Shown: piece by piece, positions 53,153 to 64,000 of the stretch
Numbering within the stretch: position 1 is the first letter of the stretch
Layout of the letters: every line of letters begins with the position of its first letter
Translations under genes and position numbers: made by a program
Notes under the pieces: model-generated
Database searches by the model: none
The model's input: only the letters and a program-made list of their open reading frames with translations
What the model was told of the DNA's origin: nothing
Assembly: GCA_019614645.1 (NCBI GenBank)
Contig: JABWDB010000001.1
Span: 12,565,501-12,629,500, forward strand
Length of the DNA stretch: 64,000 bases
Reading direction: 5' to 3'
From: Stratiolaelaps scimitus
Lineage: Eukaryota > Arthropoda > Arachnida > Mesostigmata > Laelapidae

Positions 53153-54888
53153 TCCATAACTTGATACCCAAAAACACCTTAACAGCAACGTTAGCTTTGC
53201 GGTTCCTTATTGCATTATAACAGTTCGTTACGTCCGTCTCAACAATGCTGAATGCGGTCACCATGTATATTTGCATATATTCATGTAGAATCTTATATAT
53301 CGCAAGAGTCTCCCGGCCCTATTCACAAAGTTCATCCTCTCGGTCGAGTTTGTTTCGGCTCGAATATTGGAATTCGTCTGCGGAAGCTTCTTGGTCGAGT
53401 GGATCTTGAAGACCGCCGCAGCAATTGCTCTTGAATAGTCCCCTTCTAGAGATTCGGTTTTGATTTAGCACAACCGGTCATCGTACCATGTACTCTGGGT
53501 CTCGGCTAAGGTGAATGATCTACTGTATGGGTAATTTTTGCAATTCCTTTTTTTGGATGATCGCAGCTCGCTCGCGATATTTTGTTTTCGTATCTTGCAT
53601 CGATAATTTGTTTCCTCTCTTTCTCTATATCGTCCTGTCCTTCATAGTCGCTTTAGTATCCCCCGCCTTCTGTCCTGGGTTATAGCCTGTTCGTTGAGAT
53701 TCATTCATTCATTATTTCGTAGATAATCATAGGTAGACTTTCAACTGGATTTAACTTTCCGCCTCTAGCGTTTGCCAGCAACACCGATGCTTTGCAGTTT
53801 GTGTAGATTATTTCCGCAAAACCATATTCATTCTGATTTTCGCTGCTTGATAATACCAAAGGGTGCTGCCTCTTTGCATTTCTGTTCTCCATCTAGCCTC
53901 CGCCGGGTCGTTGGTTTTTTTTTGTTCTAAAAACTTGCTCATTTATTTTTATTCGACTACCATCTACATTCTCTATATCTTTCCATATTTACACCATGCT
54001 TCCCTTCCAGGAAGTTTGTCCGTACGTCCGCATTTACTCTTCACTTTTTTGCAGCGTTTCTTCCTTATTACTGGAGCCGCCCAATTGTCACTACCTTTGT
54101 TCTCAAAAATCCTTAGCCGTGTATCGTCGCGCCCGAAAACCTGATGTCCCAAATTCTCCTTCTACGAATTGCAATTCGAATGTGAATCGGCATTGCGCTG
54201 CTTGTCTCGCCACGACCAGTTGCACTGGGTACAATTTGCAAACTATACGAGCATTTACTGTGACTATTGCATTGGCGTACGTGACTCTGGGTACAAACAA
54301 AGTATTCCGTACTTCTCTGATGACAAGAATCACCTACGCCACGCCTACAACGCTTTCGTTTTCGTTAGATTCTTTATTTTGTTTGCTCCTTTTATTTGTG
54401 TTTGTTTCATTTTTTTAAAAATGGGTTTCCCTTTCATTACGAGATTCATTCGTGTTTTCCATCAGCAAAAGCAGCAAGTCATCTGCTTGCAATACAACGC
54501 GCTTGGCCTAAATTGCATTTCTCTTAGTTCCCTGTCATGCTACACCCTGACACAGTCTCAAATACGTTGTTTGCTTTGATTACTATGTATGTACATGTTA
54601 GAAACACCATGACGGAGCATGGACCGTCCTTGTCCAGGATAAACTTCTGAGATACCTTTAAATGGTTGTTCTTCGCGAATGTTCTAACGCTTACTATATT
54701 ACAATATCCTTTGAAGAGTTTCACCCATGCCTAATCTATACTCCATTATCTGTCATCGCTTCCAATACTATAGTTCTATCTATGCAGTATCATATGTTTT
54801 TCTTATGTCGAATAAGATTCGACCAGTCGTCCTCCCTCTATTTTACTCTATTTCTTGCTCGGTTTACAGCCCCAACCATCAAATACGC
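53153..54888. other. Pyrimidine-rich region, possibly decayed transposon
   Basis: The minus strand around 53892-53640 reads like a broken coding sequence (AEIIYTNCKASVLLAN.. interrupted at an ATGA repeat). I cannot assign it to a family. No intact gene. Confidence 0.3.
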
Positions 54889-54945
54889 GATGACATCCAA
54901 GAGAACTTAAGCATTGTAAAAGTTACCCTTCCCTTAATAAACCAA
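54889..54945 (+). mobile_element. 5'-truncated SINE tail
   Basis: GATGACATCCAAGAGAACTT, AAGCATTGTAAAA and TTAATAAACCAAT match the SINE tail. There is no head and no TTTACC repeat. Confidence 0.55.
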
Positions 54946-55763
54946 TGCGATTACTATTACAATTTGAGAGGCTATCATATACTCATCGTCCCCTACGTGA
55001 TAACCACGTTCGCCCTGTATTTCCCTTTGCAGTCTGTGTCATGTAGTTGCGTAAACACGCCATGGACCACACTAGGAATTGTTATCGATTTCCTGTTTTG
55101 CGGTTTTTCGTTGTCAGCTCCTGCCTTTAGTATAACGTCACTCTGCCCGGTGACCATCCCTCTGGGATTGGTCCCCCTTAGTATCATACGGATTCGTTTG
55201 GCCGGGAATTCGATTCTGCCACATTTTCGAGTAACCTAACCGATAATCAGTCGCACAGTCGAATAACCTCAGAATGGTGCTGTGTCACTTCCTGCTGTGC
55301 ACAATGGTAGCATATACATTGAACCTGCAATAATTTCAACACCAGTAAATACAACACTAAATTCAACGATTTTCGACGTTGTTTTCAGACGAGACCTAAC
55401 CTAAGTCGTTACTACGAATGTGACCGCTATCCCGTATCATATTATATGGATTCAAAGCGCAATTACATGTTCGATAGTCCGTTTTTAAGGTAAATGCTGA
55501 CTCCCACCGTTGTAATGGCATAAAACGCGAAGACAGTGACAGTCTGTTAGCGTTTCAGGGTTCGATTGTATTCAAGTTGCACAAATCGTAGGTGTGCTTT
55601 TAGCCAAAGCAATCGGCATAAAATGCAAGATGCGTTTAAGGGCTTCTCTATTCTAGTTCACTTCGATTTTCGCGACGTCAGCTAGCACTCTCACGGCGCA
55701 CCGGAGTCAGGATTGCTCCGCCATATCGAATGCGCAAACCTACGGTATGAATAGCGTTACCGC

Positions 55764-56018
55764 ATGTGGACAACTTTCGCTTTGATGCTTTTCGGCCTTT
55801 CGGCAACATCCGGTGATCATCCTTGCTTGCATCCCCCTCTCACGCCCTCTTTGCAAGGCCTCCACATGCCGGTAAGCGTCGGTACACAAAGTCGAGCCAA
55901 AAGTTGCCTTCACAACCTGACTATCCTATTCGAAGAGAACCTACGGCGGACAACTCGTCTCTGTGATAATGCTATAAGTGTTCCAGTATTATTTATATTT
56001 CGCTACTCATTACATTAA
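55764..56018 (+). CDS. Candidate first exon of a secreted protein
   Basis: ATG at 55764 opens MWTTFALMLFGLSATSG, a plausible signal peptide, then DHPCLHPPLTPSLQGLHMP. A strong donor, CCG|GTAAGC, follows at 55871/55872, giving a 108-nt phase-0 exon. If unspliced, the frame continues to a TAA at 56016-56018 (84 aa) through SCLHNLTILFEENLRRTTRLC. I found no convincing second exon downstream. Product unknown. Confidence 0.35.
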   Translation: MWTTFALMLFGLSATSGDHPCLHPPLTPSLQGLHMPVSVGTQSRAKSCLHNLTILFEENLRRTTRLCDNAISVPVLFIFRYSLH

Positions 56019-57284
56019 CGTCGTCATTTATTCACACGGTATAGTATTATACATACGTAATAGGGCATAATAATTAGGCACTCACAATAATCAAATGGTA
56101 CAACAGAGAAAACGGAAGAGAAGAAACAGTAAAGCGGAGTGAACAGTAAAGCGTGTAGGCCGCAGCTCAAAGGGGCACATATACTTTTAATGATAAACAT
56201 GTTTAGGGCATTTTTGCGGGCCAGCTGGGTCATTGACATTGATGAGAAGTATGCACACAGGGCAAAATACCATTCCACATTATTTTTGTCTAGTGTAATT
56301 CATTTTGAGTGCAAGCCAGCTAGCGGCAACATGTCTCAGAAGAGTCATTTCAAAAGCGATTACCAAATCGATCAGGCATGTGTTCGCTCAGTCGGGTTCG
56401 AATCTCTATAATATGTTCGATTTCCTGCACCGTCTCTCGCATGCAATGCAATTTTCGTTGTATGAAACTAGCAATTTAGTGGTCCTGGATGGATCAAGTT
56501 TCTGGAGGCGGTTTTTCTTCACTAGTTTGTACATACAACCCGATTTTATTCTAAACTACAATATATAAACTACTCTATATAAAAATATCACCTCTGTCTA
56601 AGCGTCTTTCGTAATCATTGTGCCTTATGATATTCGTTTCTATAGCTAATTATTCCTTGCGATGACTAACAGACGAAAATATATACAATACTAGCCGACC
56701 GAGCATGTCTTTATCTTAGTGTCCGATCCAAGAGAGTCCAGGGGATATTTATATGGGGATGATAGGCTACTTGATTATGTCGAAAGAAATGCTATCCACA
56801 CCATAATCACATTTCATTGAAATTATATATATATATATATAATTTTTAGGTTAACTTATGTAGATTATTTCAAACTATCCTGTCAAACACGGAACCCTAA
56901 AATTATTGTGATTGTGGTTTTAAGAGCTTACGTTCACTTTATGTACTGCTAATGTATTGTAAGTTGGGTGTATCATAATATTGTATATTCTCGTATCGCT
57001 CACGGTATATTTTTTTATTGCATGACTGCACACACACAAAACACCCACACTCTCACTGTCATGCATCTATTTTATGACTCATTATCATTATCACAATGTA
57101 TTCATTGGTCGTCAAATAGCCGCAGACGGGACAGTGCTTGATAGGCATAACAAAACCGGCTTCCACTGTAGCTCTACGATAAAAACAAACGTCAGGTGCA
57201 CTTCTCCTTCTTCCGTTAAAGTATCCTCTAATTTCCTAAGAAATTAAGCTTGAGCAGGATATGAAGCAGTACCATTACGAATCG

Positions 57285-57388
57285 AAGAATCGCTCTATCT
57301 GGAATAAGGTAATACATGACCTTATTCCAGATAGAGCGATTCTTCGCTCTACGAATCGCTCTATCTGGAATAAGGTAATACATGACCT
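57285..57388. repeat. Perfect 26-bp hairpin plus a direct third copy
   Basis: AAGAATCGCTCTATCTGGAA.. at 57285-57310 pairs perfectly with 57319-57344 around an 8-nt loop. A third copy of the arm plus loop follows directly at 57353-57388. Confidence 0.85.
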
Positions 57389-58015
57389 ATAGAGATGAAG
57401 GACGCCTTCGTTTACCAAAAGTCTCGCCGCTAAAACGCATTTTCTTGACGTCCACCACAATGACGGGTCTCACCGAGCAGACCCTTTTTCTATATATATA
57501 TATATATATATATCCTTCTCTCTTTCCTGCGGTTGACGAAAACTGGTCGTTCTCTCCACCCCTGCCATTTCCACAGCTTAGAGTGAGATGGATCACTTTG
57601 GCTCAGGCACGAACTTGTGTCCTCGGGCGACAAACGATACCTGAGGAACAAACCGAATCTGAGGAACAGTTCGAATGAGTTCACCATCATTGGCCATCCG
57701 ATGAGCTAGCTCGCATGGACACCGCTTTTCTGTCCCCTACTCTAGAGTTCTCGATGTGATTACACTCCCCCCTTACATTTTGTCCGGTACCACAACACTA
57801 CTGTGGGTTAAGGGGAATCCTATTCAAGGTGTATAGAAAAAAAACAACAAAAGAGCGTTTCAGCGAATCATGTGCTAATTCCGGTGGACCGAAAATCCAG
57901 ACCCTATTGGCTGGATAAGTGGTCTATAAATGCTAAACCCATGCTGTCCGGCTTAAAGAAATTGCTTGCATTCAACTTTTTATAAAATTGCAAATACTTA
58001 ATGTGACTCTGATTT

Positions 58016-58060
58016 CGAGAACTTAAGCATTGTAAAACCGCAGTTCCGAAAATAAACCTC
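58016..58060 (+). mobile_element. 5'-truncated SINE tail
   Basis: The segment CGAGAACTTAAGCATTGTAA followed by a CAGTTCC..AATAAACC block matches the SINE tail. The remainder is absent. Confidence 0.5.
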
Positions 58061-59744
58061 AAATTAAATTAAAAATGAATAATGCCGATACACAGTAGTA
58101 ATCCCGGAAATGAGCATTCCGAAGGAAAGAAACAACGGTCAAACAAAAAGCACAATTAGATGTCTCTTGACTGTCACGACATGCACTGGTTGGCCTTCCT
58201 GCGTCAAAGGAACCTTGCTATTAATACTTTTAATGCCTCCAAGCGTCATTTCCTCGCGGCGCCTTCCGATTACTTTGAAAACATATTGTTTTCATGACAA
58301 ATATGCCATCATTTGGAAGAACCTTCTTATATCTAACCTCACATCGCGACATCACGTTCTCCTTCGGCAAAAAATTGTATTCTCCCACGATATCACGATT
58401 TTGGTGGTGATCTCAGAAAATGCTCAGCGATTCTAATTGATCTTAACGTTGTTTTTCTATAACCTGTATGTTGCTTGTTGTAAAGCGTACTTAAAACGAT
58501 AGACCAAATGAAAGATATGCGCGCCCACTAATTATGCTACTTTTAATTCTCAACCAACACAAATCGATAGCAATACCGGCTGCCTGTCCACTTGCCATGC
58601 CCAGTTTGCCAATAAGACCAAAAGTATACACGGGAGACGATCATTCTTTAGGTGTTGCTGCCTTCGTGTTTTTATCGTAACTCTCCTTTTAGGATCTTAC
58701 CAATTTCGTGCAGCGCACTAATTTACCTCAGGTTTGCATCGCCAAGCGAACATCGAGACTGGGCGATGCCTAGGTGAATATCTCAGATTTCCAATTCCAC
58801 GATGGCTTGTCGATTCCTTTGGCGTGTGTTGGTGCTGTTCTGTCCTCCATTTTGAAGGAGTCGCATTTATTATTCATGTTTAACCGGTGTATTCGTTGAC
58901 ATCGTCTACCAACGAGGATAATCGAAGGGAACTTCTTACTTACACGATTCTCGGAAGAAACTTCGTTCTATTCGCTGGATGTAGGACTTTGGTACAGCAA
59001 TCTAGATAAACGCCCTTGAAAGTGCTTTGAGCGTTGAGTTTTGACGTCGGAAATGAGCTAGCTTCGCATTACTATCATCATGGGACCACAGCAGTTGTAG
59101 GGATTAGTATTATTAGACAAATAGGTATTTATTGTCCGTTCTCGTTTTCAAACTCTCTGGGTATGCTGCTGTAATCGTGATATATTGGAGTAGACATCAT
59201 GAATAAATCTTGACCTCTTACATATTCATGGTTAGATTATCGCTTAGTCATTCGCCGTCAAATTCATACATGACACAACTGCGGCAATAGAAATTTCCCC
59301 TTAACAGAAGCTACGACTATCACAAACTGAAAAGAAACATTAGGTAGAATAAGCTTGTTTGTCGAAAACGAAAAAATATCACTTCCGTTGTACGTGAATA
59401 TGCTTACGAAAGATTCCCATAACAATTGCACATTATTGTGACGTAGTGGAGATGGGGTCAGGCGAAGGCAGTCATAGTCCCGAGGGAGGCAATGGCATTA
59501 CCTATCCTTGCCATTCCGATACTATATATATTACAGGAGGTACATATGTCGTGGGTTCAAAGTCTGCATATAGACAATTTGGGTTCCTTTATATATAGAG
59601 TACCCCTCTCGGTTACGCGGTATCCCGTGCGGAGCAGGTCAGACAACGGAAATACGCCGTGCTACAGGCAACTCGCATCATTCCCCTCTTGCCTTCGAAG
59701 CCATAGGCGGCCCCGGCCCCTTCACTGCCAATGATACTTGAAAT

Positions 59745-59745
59745 T

Positions 59746-59801
<56 letters not shown>

Positions 59802-59802
59802 A
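59745..59802. repeat. Interrupted (TA)n microsatellite
   Basis: Two TA runs are separated by GTATG. It is the longest AT-dinucleotide tract in the window. Confidence 0.95.
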
Positions 59803-60420
59803 GCTACCCACGTCAACTGATTTCCCAAACCTGCAAGAATGGTGTTCACAGCTGCGGTAACGAGGGGCCTTTTGATCAACACCATTTCAGATTTGTACGT
59901 TTTCAGTGAGTCGTTTATTCATCTGGTTAGAGGCGTTAGCAGGTAGTACTTTTTTTTGCTAACCCTATTGACAGTACAACGACATCAAGATTTTCACGAT
60001 GACAGCCGTCAGCATGGGGACGACTGGAATGGAGACAGACTGTCTCTTCGTTTATCTTTCTTCGCACATAGGAAACCCGATGACATCAGTCCTCAATAAT
60101 TTCAAACGTTGTCACACGGTTCGGAAACTCCTCCTGTAACGATTTAAATCTTCCCCTGGGTCCGTCAGTCTCATGCAGCCGTAACAAATTTTACATGTCC
60201 CGTGTTTGACAGGACATTATTCGCCGGAAAAAAAACAGAGATTTTTAGAACGAATTTGGAAACCACATTTAAATAAAAACAATTCTAACCATAGACTTTC
60301 AGAAGTGTGTATGGTATAATTCGTTTCAAATGAATGAGTATGGAACCCGCCTGATTATATAATATAATACAACCAAAGTAGGGACCAGATGTTTGCAAAT
60401 AAATAGATTGTGTGGGAAAA

Positions 60421-60959
60421 TGTAGGCAGCGACGTAATCGGCGCTCCCGTCTCCACAAAGAGGTGTGGATCGTATAGTGGGTTTGGTTCTGTGGTTGGAA
60501 CTTCGTGTCGGGACGAGACTCACTGAGTCTGGCGTTTCCTACGTTGACGCTAATGGTTAACGCTAAGTGAAGACACACTGCTTCGCTGTGACCGGACAGG
60601 ACCTTTGTCCTCCTGCGACTCTCTCTGACTGCCTTCAATTGTAGAGTGCAAAGGCCGGGCTTTATTTCAAACACAGGTAGATCCTTGTGTGGGTGTAGGA
60701 TCGGCGAGGGCATGCTGTTTACAATAACATGAGGGGGAGGGCATGCTGGATCGCACTCGGTCTGCTCTCTAACACTATTCGAACATCACCATGTGTTCTA
60801 CGATCGCTGCCTCGCGGTGTCCCATATAAGTGTAAAAGGTTTTGTGCTACGATTATGTCATTATTGGTGAGCGATCTTGTACATATTTTCCACAGTCCAC
60901 CCGATGGGTGGGCAGTGGCACACCCATCTGCAATTAGTTCGGTGGTGAACCTTGTCACA
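60421..60959 (-). repeat. Probable 3' LTR of the BEL/Pao element
   Basis: In element orientation the segment starts TGTGACA and ends CCTACA, so it is bounded by TG..CA. It has a TATA-like sequence (complement of CCCATATAAG at 60821-60830) and an AATAAA (complement of 60661-60666), in U3-then-R order. The upstream boundary is uncertain: the polypurine tract lies at 61081-61096, about 120 bp away, so the LTR may begin closer to that tract. The partner LTR is outside the window. Confidence 0.5.
60661..60666 (-). terminator. LTR poly(A) signal
   Basis: AATAAA on the minus strand within the putative LTR, about 160 nt downstream of the TATA-like site in element orientation. Confidence 0.4.
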
Positions 60960-61132
60960 ATTATTTAAGAGTAAAATATTATTATAACAATTTTATGAAC
61001 ATTATTACAACCATCCATAAAATATTTTCACAACCAACTTATAAAATATTATTACAAACAAATGATGATTAAGAAATTGTTTTCCCCCTTTTTTTCATAT
61101 ATAGGTGGCACAATATTAGTGGATTATTCTGA
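60960..61132 (-). other. AT-rich spacer and polypurine tract after BEL/Pao pol
   Basis: Between the pol stop and the TGTGACA end of the LTR is a very AT-rich stretch in which variants of TAAAATATTATTACAA recur three times. A polypurine tract (GAAAAAAAGGGGGAAA on the minus strand) lies at 61081-61096. It may belong to U3 if the LTR is longer than called. Confidence 0.45.
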
Positions 61133-64000
61133 TCAGTCGACGACTTCCAGGGGGTATAGCAGCTGGGCTGCGCGACGAGTTTCATAACCCTTGTTTTGGA
61201 ATCGGACGCCATACGTCCGTATGGCGCCATCCCGGCCCGGAATCGCCTCGGTGATGCGTACAAGCTTCCATTTAATCCGCGGAAGGTTGTCATCCTTAAG
61301 AAGACATACGTCACCGACTTTGATGGCTCGATCGCGGCCAACAGCGCCCGTATGAGCGGATCGCAACTGCAAGAGGTACTCTCTGTACCAGCGCACCGAG
61401 AGTGTTCGGAAGTAGTTTGTGCGGCGTAGCAGCGCCTCTCGCAGCCCGTCGGCTGTTGGTGGCAACCTCGTCTGTGAGCCCGTCGGCCCGAGTTTGTCAA
61501 GCGGGACAAGCGCGGCCAACGGAGACCCGACTGGTCCACCGTGCAGAAACTGAGCCGGAGTTACCGGTCGGGGGGCGTCAGCTTCGCCCGTGATGTAGGT
61601 TAGCGGGCGGTCATTTACAACTGCAGCCAGTTCGCTTACAATTGTGCGGAGCACCTCCACTTCGATCAGACCCTTGCCGAGTGTTTTGGCGAGCGCTGTT
61701 TTAATCGTGCCTACGAGCCGCTCGAAGTACCCGCCGTGCCAGGGTGCCTGCGGACAATTGAATGTCCATTCAATTCGGTGCTGTGCGAGTAGTTCACGGC
61801 ATTCGGGATCTCTTAGGCTGTTGAACACCCCTTTAATGTCGGTCGCTGCCCTACAGAACGAGCGGAAATTATCGGTGTTGATGAGCCTGCAACCAGGGTG
61901 AGCGGCGAGGAATCGCCGTAGCGCGAGGTGAGTGGCTGGCGTGGACATCGATGTGGTGACCTCGAGATGCACAGCTCGGGTAGCCATGCAAGTGAACAAG
62001 GCGATGTAGGCCTTTTGGGTCGGCTTGCCCTTGCCCTCACGAACATAAAACGGCCCGCAGAAGTCGAGTCCCGTCGAGGCAAACGGGGCAATTAACGTTG
62101 TTCGCTCCCGTGGCAGCGTAGCTTGAACTTGATCGCCGGCTGGTCCATGAACACGGCGGCAGCGCGTGCAGCGATGCAGGATTGCCTTGATTACCTGACG
62201 CGCGCGTGTGACCCAGTACCGACGTCGAAGTGCTGACAGGATGACGCTTACTCCGAAATGCGCATTTATGCGATGGAAGTACGTAACCAACAACCGAGCG
62301 AGAGGCGAGTGACCCGGGATTACTATCGGGTTAGCCTCATCGAACGGGATGTCGGTGTTCCTAACAAGTCGCGTGCGAATCCGGAGGAGACCATCGTTGT
62401 CGAGGAACAACTGATACGACGCGAGCGGCGAGGTCCTTGGTGGGGGCTCTTGCCGACGGACAGCCGCGAGCTCGGTGCCGAAATGCTGCTCTTGGGTCCA
62501 GCGGACGAGTAGGTTCTCTGCCGTAACGCGTAGCGCGGATGGCGGTGGGACTGGCCTTCTGCGCATTCGGTGGGTTGCCGCTAGCACTCGACTAATTACG
62601 CGCAGTGCCGCTTCGAGGCCGCTAAAACGCTCTAGATCGAAACACGGTCGCGCGACGACCGTCGGAGCTACAATCGCTCGTTGTTCGCTTGCTACAGTTG
62701 CATCAGTAGGTCCGGCTGGGCCAATACCGCCCACCTGGCGGCATGGTCGTAGCTCGGGCGGCTTGCTTAGCCATGACGGGCCGCGCCACCAGGCACGACT
62801 ATCCCGGAGTTGCTCGGCCGATACACCTCGTGTGGCGAGGTCTGCGATGTTTTCGGCGCCGTCGACGTGAAACCATTCGGCTGGTCGGGAGGTGCGTTGA
62901 ATCTCAGTGACTCTATTGCATACAAATTCCTTCCAGCGCGTGGGGCGTTCGACGGTACACCAATGGTAGACGGTCATGGAGTCAGTGTAGTGGGTTACAC
63001 TGTCGATTTTTACTGCGAGGCGGTCCAACAGGAAGGTGCGTAGACGGGTCGAGATCAGCGCCGCCATAAGCTCGAGCCTCGGCAGCGTCATCGGCTTGCG
63101 TGGCGCGAGTCTCGATTTTGCCATGACGAGTGCTGTCTGGGAGCCGCCGTCGTCGAAAACCGACTGCAGGTATGCGACGGCTGCGTAGGCTGTCTCGGAA
63201 GCATCACCGAATATGTGCAGGTGGTGACCGACGATTTTCTTAGACCGGCTGTGGTAATGACGCGGGATGCGCAACTCGTTGAGTACAGTTACCTCAGCCG
63301 TCCAATTTCGGAACAGGGTGAGCATCGCTTCCGGCAGCGGGTCATCCCATTTCAGATTCTCGCTCCATAGTAGCTGTATCAGTCGTTTGCCACGGAGCGT
63401 GAATGGAGCGAGCCATCCAATGGGATCGAACACGGATGCCACAAACCGCAATACTGAGCGCTTGGTCGCGTCCTGTACGTTGTCGGCCTGTTGTACAAGA
63501 GAGGGCAGTGATACCAGCAGCTCGTCGTGGGTCGGAACCCATACAACGCCCAGAACCTTCAACAAGGCTCCTTCGACTGAACAGGCGTCCGCCGACTCGA
63601 TGCCCCGCCCGCGAAGATGGGCGATTACCGCTGGCGAGTTTGTCTTCCATTTCGCCAACTTCATGCCTGCAGTGTCAAGCCATCCGATGATATTATCGAT
63701 GAATCGGATAGCCTCGTCGTCCGTAGCGAAGCTTCGCAGCAAGTCATCGTGGTAGAAAGAGTCCCCAAGCCGTAGTTCGTTGTTAGGGTCCACCCGTTTG
63801 AATAGGCGGCGCAGCGTGGCCGCTAGAACAAATCCCGAAGGCGCCGCTCCCCAGACGACTCTGTTGAATTCGTAACAACTGACAGCGTTATCGCGGGGGC
63901 CCTGCCAGAGGAACCGGAAGTACGGGCGATCGGCATCGCAAACCTTAATCGTCATGTAGGCACGTGTGACGTCTGCTGATACGGCTACGGACTGGGTGCG
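61133..64000 (-). CDS. pol: BEL/Pao retrotransposon pol polyprotein (5' end beyond window)
   Basis: An uninterrupted 955-codon minus-strand frame enters from the window edge. Counting from the edge, the reverse transcriptase begins inside the VSADVTRAY motif (first catalytic Asp), with YHDD at about residues 83-86 where most relatives have YVDD. RNase H follows with Asp266 (FGDAS), Glu near 310 (LELMAA) and Asp340 (YTDS). A Pao-type integrase zinc finger has His576, His582, Cys611 and Cys614; the integrase core has Asp646, Asp710 and Glu760 (GGYFERLVG). A C-terminal domain like that of Pao integrases (DUF5641 type) ends at TGA near 61133. Gag, protease and the RT fingers lie outside the window. 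Intactness suggests a recent insertion. The ATG at 63955 is internal, not the start. Confidence 0.93.
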   Translation of the reverse strand, partial: RTQSVAVSADVTRAYMTIKVCDADRPYFRFLWQGPRDNAVSCYEFNRVVWGAAPSGFVLAATLRRLFKRVDPNNELRLGDSFYHDDLLRSFATDDEAIRFIDNIIGWLDTAGMKLAKWKTNSPAVIAHLRGRGIESADACSVEGALLKVLGVVWVPTHDELLVSLPSLVQQADNVQDATKRSVLRFVASVFDPIGWLAPFTLRGKRLIQLLWSENLKWDDPLPEAMLTLFRNWTAEVTVLNELRIPRHYHSRSKKIVGHHLHIFGDASETAYAAVAYLQSVFDDGGSQTALVMAKSRLAPRKPMTLPRLELMAALISTRLRTFLLDRLAVKIDSVTHYTDSMTVYHWCTVERPTRWKEFVCNRVTEIQRTSRPAEWFHVDGAENIADLATRGVSAEQLRDSRAWWRGPSWLSKPPELRPCRQVGGIGPAGPTDATVASEQRAIVAPTVVARPCFDLERFSGLEAALRVISRVLAATHRMRRRPVPPPSALRVTAENLLVRWTQEQHFGTELAAVRRQEPPPRTSPLASYQLFLDNDGLLRIRTRLVRNTDIPFDEANPIVIPGHSPLARLLVTYFHRINAHFGVSVILSALRRRYWVTRARQVIKAILHRCTRCRRVHGPAGDQVQATLPRERTTLIAPFASTGLDFCGPFYVREGKGKPTQKAYIALFTCMATRAVHLEVTTSMSTPATHLALRRFLAAHPGCRLINTDNFRSFCRAATDIKGVFNSLRDPECRELLAQHRIEWTFNCPQAPWHGGYFERLVGTIKTALAKTLGKGLIEVEVLRTIVSELAAVVNDRPLTYITGEADAPRPVTPAQFLHGGPVGSPLAALVPLDKLGPTGSQTRLPPTADGLREALLRRTNYFRTLSVRWYREYLLQLRSAHTGAVGRDRAIKVGDVCLLKDDNLPRIKWKLVRITEAIPGRDGAIRTYGVRFQNKGYETRRAAQLLYPLEVVD

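Larger units (their letters stand above)
56019..60420. other. Gene-poor region
   Basis: Apart from the hairpin repeat at 57285, the SINE tail at 58016 and (TA)n tracts at 56825, 57493 and 59745, I see nothing supported. Confidence 0.5.

Noticed and set aside
54727..55239. 170-codon frame, the longest outside called genes
   Set aside because: It runs through a SINE tail at 54889-54945 and has a hydrophobic, low-information composition; likely fortuitous.

Overview
The window is nuclear DNA of an invertebrate animal, most likely an arthropod and possibly a mite. Genes are split by short to medium introns with GT..AG ends. The intergenic DNA is AT-rich, with about two dozen (TA)n tracts, decayed LINEs, SINEs and a BEL/Pao LTR retrotransposon. 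There are no bacterial operons, and I see no rRNA gene, CRISPR array or convincing functional tRNA gene. The arthropod and mite assignments are inferences from gene content and texture, not from a marker gene.

Layout. At 1000-1760 there is a dead LINE reverse transcriptase. A seven-exon regucalcin/SMP-30-family gene occupies 2378-11156 on the + strand; its introns carry a second LINE remnant and SINE relics. A five-exon Dicer gene runs from 15214 to 22872 on the + strand, with helicase, dimerisation domain, two RNase III domains and a C-terminal dsRBD-like tail. A SINE lies upstream of it, and a second copy in opposite orientation sits in its last intron. From 25.6 to 28.1 kb there is an orphan + strand exon pair and a two-exon minus-strand gene for a small secreted proline-rich protein. 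From 28 to 60 kb the window is mostly gene-poor: LINE scraps, tRNA-derived SINEs, microsatellites, two strong hairpins and a few weak exon candidates, including a signal-peptide exon at 55764. The right end (about 60421-64000, minus strand) is a BEL/Pao element with an intact pol ORF that runs off the window and a probable 3' LTR.

How the parts relate. The Dicer gene should encode an RNA-interference endonuclease, since all eight catalytic acidic residues are present. The BEL/Pao and SINE insertions in the same window are the kind of sequence such a pathway silences, but nothing here links them directly. The regucalcin-like protein keeps the beta-propeller pattern but has lost most metal-site residues, so it may not be an active lactonase.

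Exon structures were derived by matching splice-site phase by eye. The two main genes are phase-consistent throughout. The smaller candidates are graded by confidence.
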